Source: Chara braunii
Taxonomy: Eukaryota > Streptophyta > Charophyceae > Charales > Characeae
Reading direction: 5' to 3'
Assembly (NCBI GenBank): GCA_003427395.1
Contig: BFEA01000146.1
Coordinates: 959,444 to 990,235 of the forward strand
Length of the DNA: 30,792 nt
Position numbers and translations under genes: made by a program
In this document: in pieces, positions 28,341 through 30,792 of the stretch
Numbering within the stretch: position 1 is the first letter of the stretch
How the letters are laid out: each line of letters starts with the position of its first letter
Notes under the pieces: model-generated
Told to the model about the DNA's origin: nothing
The model's input: the letters and a program-made list of their open reading frames with translations, nothing else
Databases searched by the model: none

Positions 28341-28678
28341 CTACGTTACCGAACGTACACGTACGGGGCCTTTCCGTACGAAACGTACAGATAATATCTG
28401 TACGGGAACCTGTACGCCCCCGTACGACTCGTACGAAAAAAAAAAAAAAAAAAAAAAGTTCATCCAAAAAATCTGAAAATAATATATGTGATGTAACATC
28501 CCAAAGACAGCAACATTTGCCTGAGCACCATCTGCATATTCGTACTAGAATTGGAGAAAAAAAAATAAAAACAGTAAAAAAAAATTAAAAAAAGTCGTAC
28601 GGGCCTTGAGTACGAGTAGCGTACAAGAAATGAGTACAACTTGTACTCGTACGGGGGGGAGTACGAGTCGCAACGTAG
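28341..28678. mobile_element. hAT-like MITE with GTACG word arrays, 8-bp target duplication
   Basis: A 338-bp element. It starts CTACGTTACCG and its end, reverse complemented, starts CTACGTTGCGAC. CTTCTCCT occurs on both sides (28333-28340 and 28679-28686), an exact 8-bp duplication. Both ends carry GTACG/CGTAC words in dense arrays, where the family at 24268 has GTTCGC. The core after the A run (CTGAAAATAATATATGTGATG and CAGCAACATTTGCCTGA) is recognisably related to the core of 24268-24616 (CTGAAAAACATATATGTTAT and AAGCAACGTTTGCCTTGA). Non-autonomous, no frame. Confidence 0.86.
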
Positions 28679-28689
28679 CTTCTCCTTAA

Positions 28690-29470
28690 TCTCCTACTAC
28701 CAATGCAACTAGCCCTTGTACGTTCCGACAACACCTAACATGGAAATGTAAAACTCTTAATAGTTTATATTCTTCCTCTGGCTAGTCCTAAGAAGCAGCC
28801 TGCCTGAGACAGGGCAGACTGGGCAGTGGTTCGAAATTACCCCCGACGAACTTACCGGTCCTCGATAATTCAGCATGATTCTGTTTAAGCCATTGAATTG
28901 TATTCGGATTTGAACCTGTCTGTATTTCAATAGCTCAAAGGTGACCAACGGAGCTAGGTCAGTTGGTCCCTTCACTCTCGGTACCGATACCGGTACCGGG
29001 CCCAATCCCAAAAACGGGATTTTAGTAAAATATAATGAAGCAAAGAAAAATCTTCAAGGGGAAGGAAGGGGATTTGTGGGCGCTCTCTTGGTCCCGCCAG
29101 TCGGGCCCGTGCTCAGGACCAGCGACAAAACCAAGGAGGATAGCCCCAAAGGCAACCCCTCGGTCTTCTCCAAGTCGCGCTCCACCCCTGCATCACCGTT
29201 TGCAGGCCTCGATCCTCGAACATGCCATGTGAAAGTCTAACGGTATAACCAATAGGGCTAAGCCCAAGTCCAAGCTTAGCAGGCACAAATTCCCTTATAA
29301 AGAGTATCCGCCCTGCTCCCAGGCCTGTTGAACTATATTGAAGGTTGCACTTCGGCCTACCAGCCACTTCCACGGTCACCACATCCCCGGACCTTCCGCT
29401 TGGAGGGGCTGACTTTTACCCATGGCTGCTGGGCTTCTGGCCAAGTTGTGTCGCGCTAAGGATTTCGGCT
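28690..29470. other. no supported gene
   Basis: It holds a small palindromic cluster GGTACCGATACCGGTACC at 28981-28998. Overlapping frames on both strands from 28940 to 29400 show no domain. Confidence 0.4.
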
Positions 29471-29478
29471 CCCCAGTC

Positions 29479-29535
29479 GGCCACTCTCTCCAAAAGCCAC
29501 ACTTTTACTACCTCGGCATCGGGAAACCTCAAACC
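29479..29535 (+). repeat. 57-bp direct repeat, copy 1 (copy 2 at 30376-30432)
   Basis: The two copies differ at eight positions, all C/T or G/A changes, with no indels. Both translate to SHTxTTSASGNLKP in one frame. The hAT-like element at 29634-30022 and a GA microsatellite lie between them. Confidence 0.85.
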
Positions 29536-29633
29536 ACCAGTACCTGGCCCAACTATCAAGTCTGAGCCTTGGCCGATCGGTAGGCGGATTCGTGCCGAGG
29601 CTCAGACTGCTGGGAGTTCAATAATTTCAATTT

Positions 29634-30022
29634 TTCGTAGCACAGCGAACGTGTCCACGCACCTTCATGTTCGCGCACCTTCATGTTCGCGCACTTTCAT
29701 GTTCGCGCGTTCGCGCGAACAGCTCGCGAACATGTTCGGGCGAACATATATTTTTTTTTCCGTAAAAAAAATAATAATAATAAAAATTCAGTTTTTGATT
29801 TTTAACTCATGATTGGCTACGAATTTGAACTTGACCCTGAGGCAAAAGTTGCTTGTATTGTTATTTTACATAACGTATATTGTTTTCAGATGTTTCTGAT
29901 AACTTTGTTTTTTTTTTTTTTAAATATTTTTTATTTTCGTGTTCGGAGGGTTTTTGGCGCTTGTTCACGTTCGGGCGAACATGTTCGCGTTCGCCTCCGA
30001 ACGCGAACTTGGTGCTACGTAG
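29634..30022. mobile_element. hAT-like MITE with GTTCGC word arrays, reverse-oriented copy
   Basis: It runs from about TTCGTAGCACAGCGAACGTG to CTTGGTGCTACGTAG and is the reverse-oriented relative of 24268-24616, with the core and both word arrays in matching order. The left array includes three copies of a 16-mer, GCACCTTCATGTTCGC (29659-29706; the third has one change). No 8-bp target duplication is visible, and the first two bases of the left terminal repeat are altered, so the left boundary is approximate. Confidence 0.78.
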
Positions 30023-30029
30023 AGAAAAA

Positions 30030-30105
30030 GAAAATAAGAGAACATTAAAAAAGAAAGAAAAGACAAAGAAAATAAGAGAACATTAAAAAAGAAAGAAAAG
30101 AAAAA
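30030..30105. repeat. 38-bp tandem repeat, two copies
   Basis: GAAAATAAGAGAACATTAAA and the following 18 bases are repeated once, at 30030 and 30068, with a single C/A change at the end. It lies directly after the element end. Confidence 0.92.
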
Positions 30106-30146
30106 GAAACAAACTGTCAATTTATCAAACAACGAAAATATGCGCC

Positions 30147-30161
30147 TGAGAGAGCGAGAGC

Positions 30162-30246
<85 letters not shown>
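30147..30246. repeat. (GA)n microsatellite
   Basis: About 45 GA units with minor interruptions at the start. A short (TC)n follows at 30290-30305. Confidence 0.96.
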
Positions 30247-30248
<2 letters not shown>

Positions 30249-30375
30249 GGCGACCTGCATGGAGGACCGCGGCAAGCTCGCCGGCCCCCCTCTCTCTCTC
30301 TCTCTCGCGCCCGCACGTGCGCGAGCGTATATGTTTTCGTTCTCTATTGCAAAAATGGGAATGCATCTACCCGTT

Positions 30376-30432
30376 GGCTACTCCCTCCAGGAGCCACACT
30401 TCTACTACCTCAGCGTCGGGAAACCTTAAACC
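30376..30432 (+). repeat. 57-bp direct repeat, copy 2
   Basis: Same length and register as 29479-29535, with eight transitions and no other change. Confidence 0.85.
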
Positions 30433-30616
30433 TTTGTGTCCGAAAAGGGATTCAACGGGGGTTTCCCGTTGAGCGGACCAACGACCGTTGAAACCCTGAT
30501 CTAATGCCACGTTTACCCTCAACAACAATTTCGTCAAAACGGACATATTTTATTTTTTGAATGAAATTGAAAACAAAAAAATTGGCCCGATTTAGGTCGA
30601 TATTTTCAGCTCCTGA

Positions 30617-30770
30617 GGGTACGGCGTTCTGAAAACGCCCTAGCCCCTGGATGCAAACTAAGTCCAGATACATCCAAGGGGGTACGGCGTTTTCAGAACG
30701 CCGTACCCCCTGGACTCCAGCTAAGTCCAGATACATTCAAGGGGTCCGGCATTTTAAGGACGCCGGACCC
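30617..30770. repeat. tandem palindromic hairpin minisatellite, ~63-bp period, three units
   Basis: Hairpins at 30617-30647 (imperfect), 30678-30710 (14-bp perfect stem, 5-base loop) and 30742-30770 (9-bp perfect stem). Spacers share CTAAGTCCAGATACAT and CAAGGGG. The stem word is GGGTACGGC in unit 2 and GGGTCCGGC in unit 3, and in each case the other arm carries the matching complement. The 63-base period keeps one minus-strand frame open, probably by chance. Confidence 0.85.
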
Positions 30771-30792
30771 TCAAGAGCTTGAAATTTCCACC

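Noticed and set aside
28828-28970. GGTTCGAAATTACC and AGCTAGGTCAGTTGG, tRNA-like boxes
   Set aside because: The B-box-like string comes before the A-box-like string on the same strand, so they cannot form a tRNA.

Overview
This window looks like repeat-rich intergenic or intronic DNA from a large eukaryotic nuclear genome. I found no intact, recognisable protein-coding gene. The contents are long homopolymers, long TG, CA and GA microsatellites, degenerate minisatellites, many small transposable elements and remnants, one broken LINE, and a nuclear copy of a mitochondrial gene (nad7). Short LTRs followed by an initiator-Met-tRNA primer-binding site, plus an AT-rich nad7 of plant-like sequence, suggest a streptophyte (a charophyte alga or a plant). 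That placement is an inference and is weak.

Layout. 1-1200: homopolymers, a GC-rich repeat, a SINE-like tail and a TGGAAA-rich mosaic. 1850-2420: two unrecognised minus-strand reading frames. 2420-4700: low-complexity and GC-rich non-coding DNA ending in a poly(A)-(ATTG)n-(CA)n tail. 4880-5230: a TG/GA microsatellite and a possible minus-strand exon. 5800-6040: a duplicated exon-like block. 7030-7290: a hairpin repeat related to the core of a larger element at 26.5-27.9 kb. 7556-9530: microsatellites and a strand-asymmetric G/T-rich tract. 10.56-11.95 kb: a polypurine tract, then a ~300-bp tandem array. 12.3-13.1 kb: two in-frame hydrophobic reading frames split by one TAG. 14.0-15.1 kb: a microsatellite-tailed repeat, two short LTRs in inverted orientation and a SINE-like insertion. 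15.6-17.2 kb: degenerate low-copy duplications. 17.2-18.4 kb: a SINE-like element, a LINE ORF2 remnant and a truncated hAT-like element. 18415-18452: an artificial transposome junction. 20.1-23.0 kb: tandem repeats, a ~61-bp-period satellite, the nad7 fragment, a 738-bp TIR element and a tRNA-Thr-like sequence. 24.2-30.1 kb: four hAT-like elements (three small and one of 1.46 kb). 30.6-30.8 kb: tandem palindromic hairpins.

The best biological signal is the hAT-like group. These elements have terminal repeats beginning CTACGT or CTGCGT, and three show 8-bp target duplications. Each has dense arrays of one short word near both ends: GTTCGC in one type, GTACG in another, GGCC/CGCGG in a third. 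Two types share a related AT-rich core, yet both of their ends carry a different word. This resembles swapping of transposase-binding-site arrays.

The best technical signal is at 18415-18452. It is an exact head-to-head pair of Tn5 mosaic ends, the circularisation junction of a Nextera mate-pair library. The sequence to its left and right should not be assumed contiguous in the genome.
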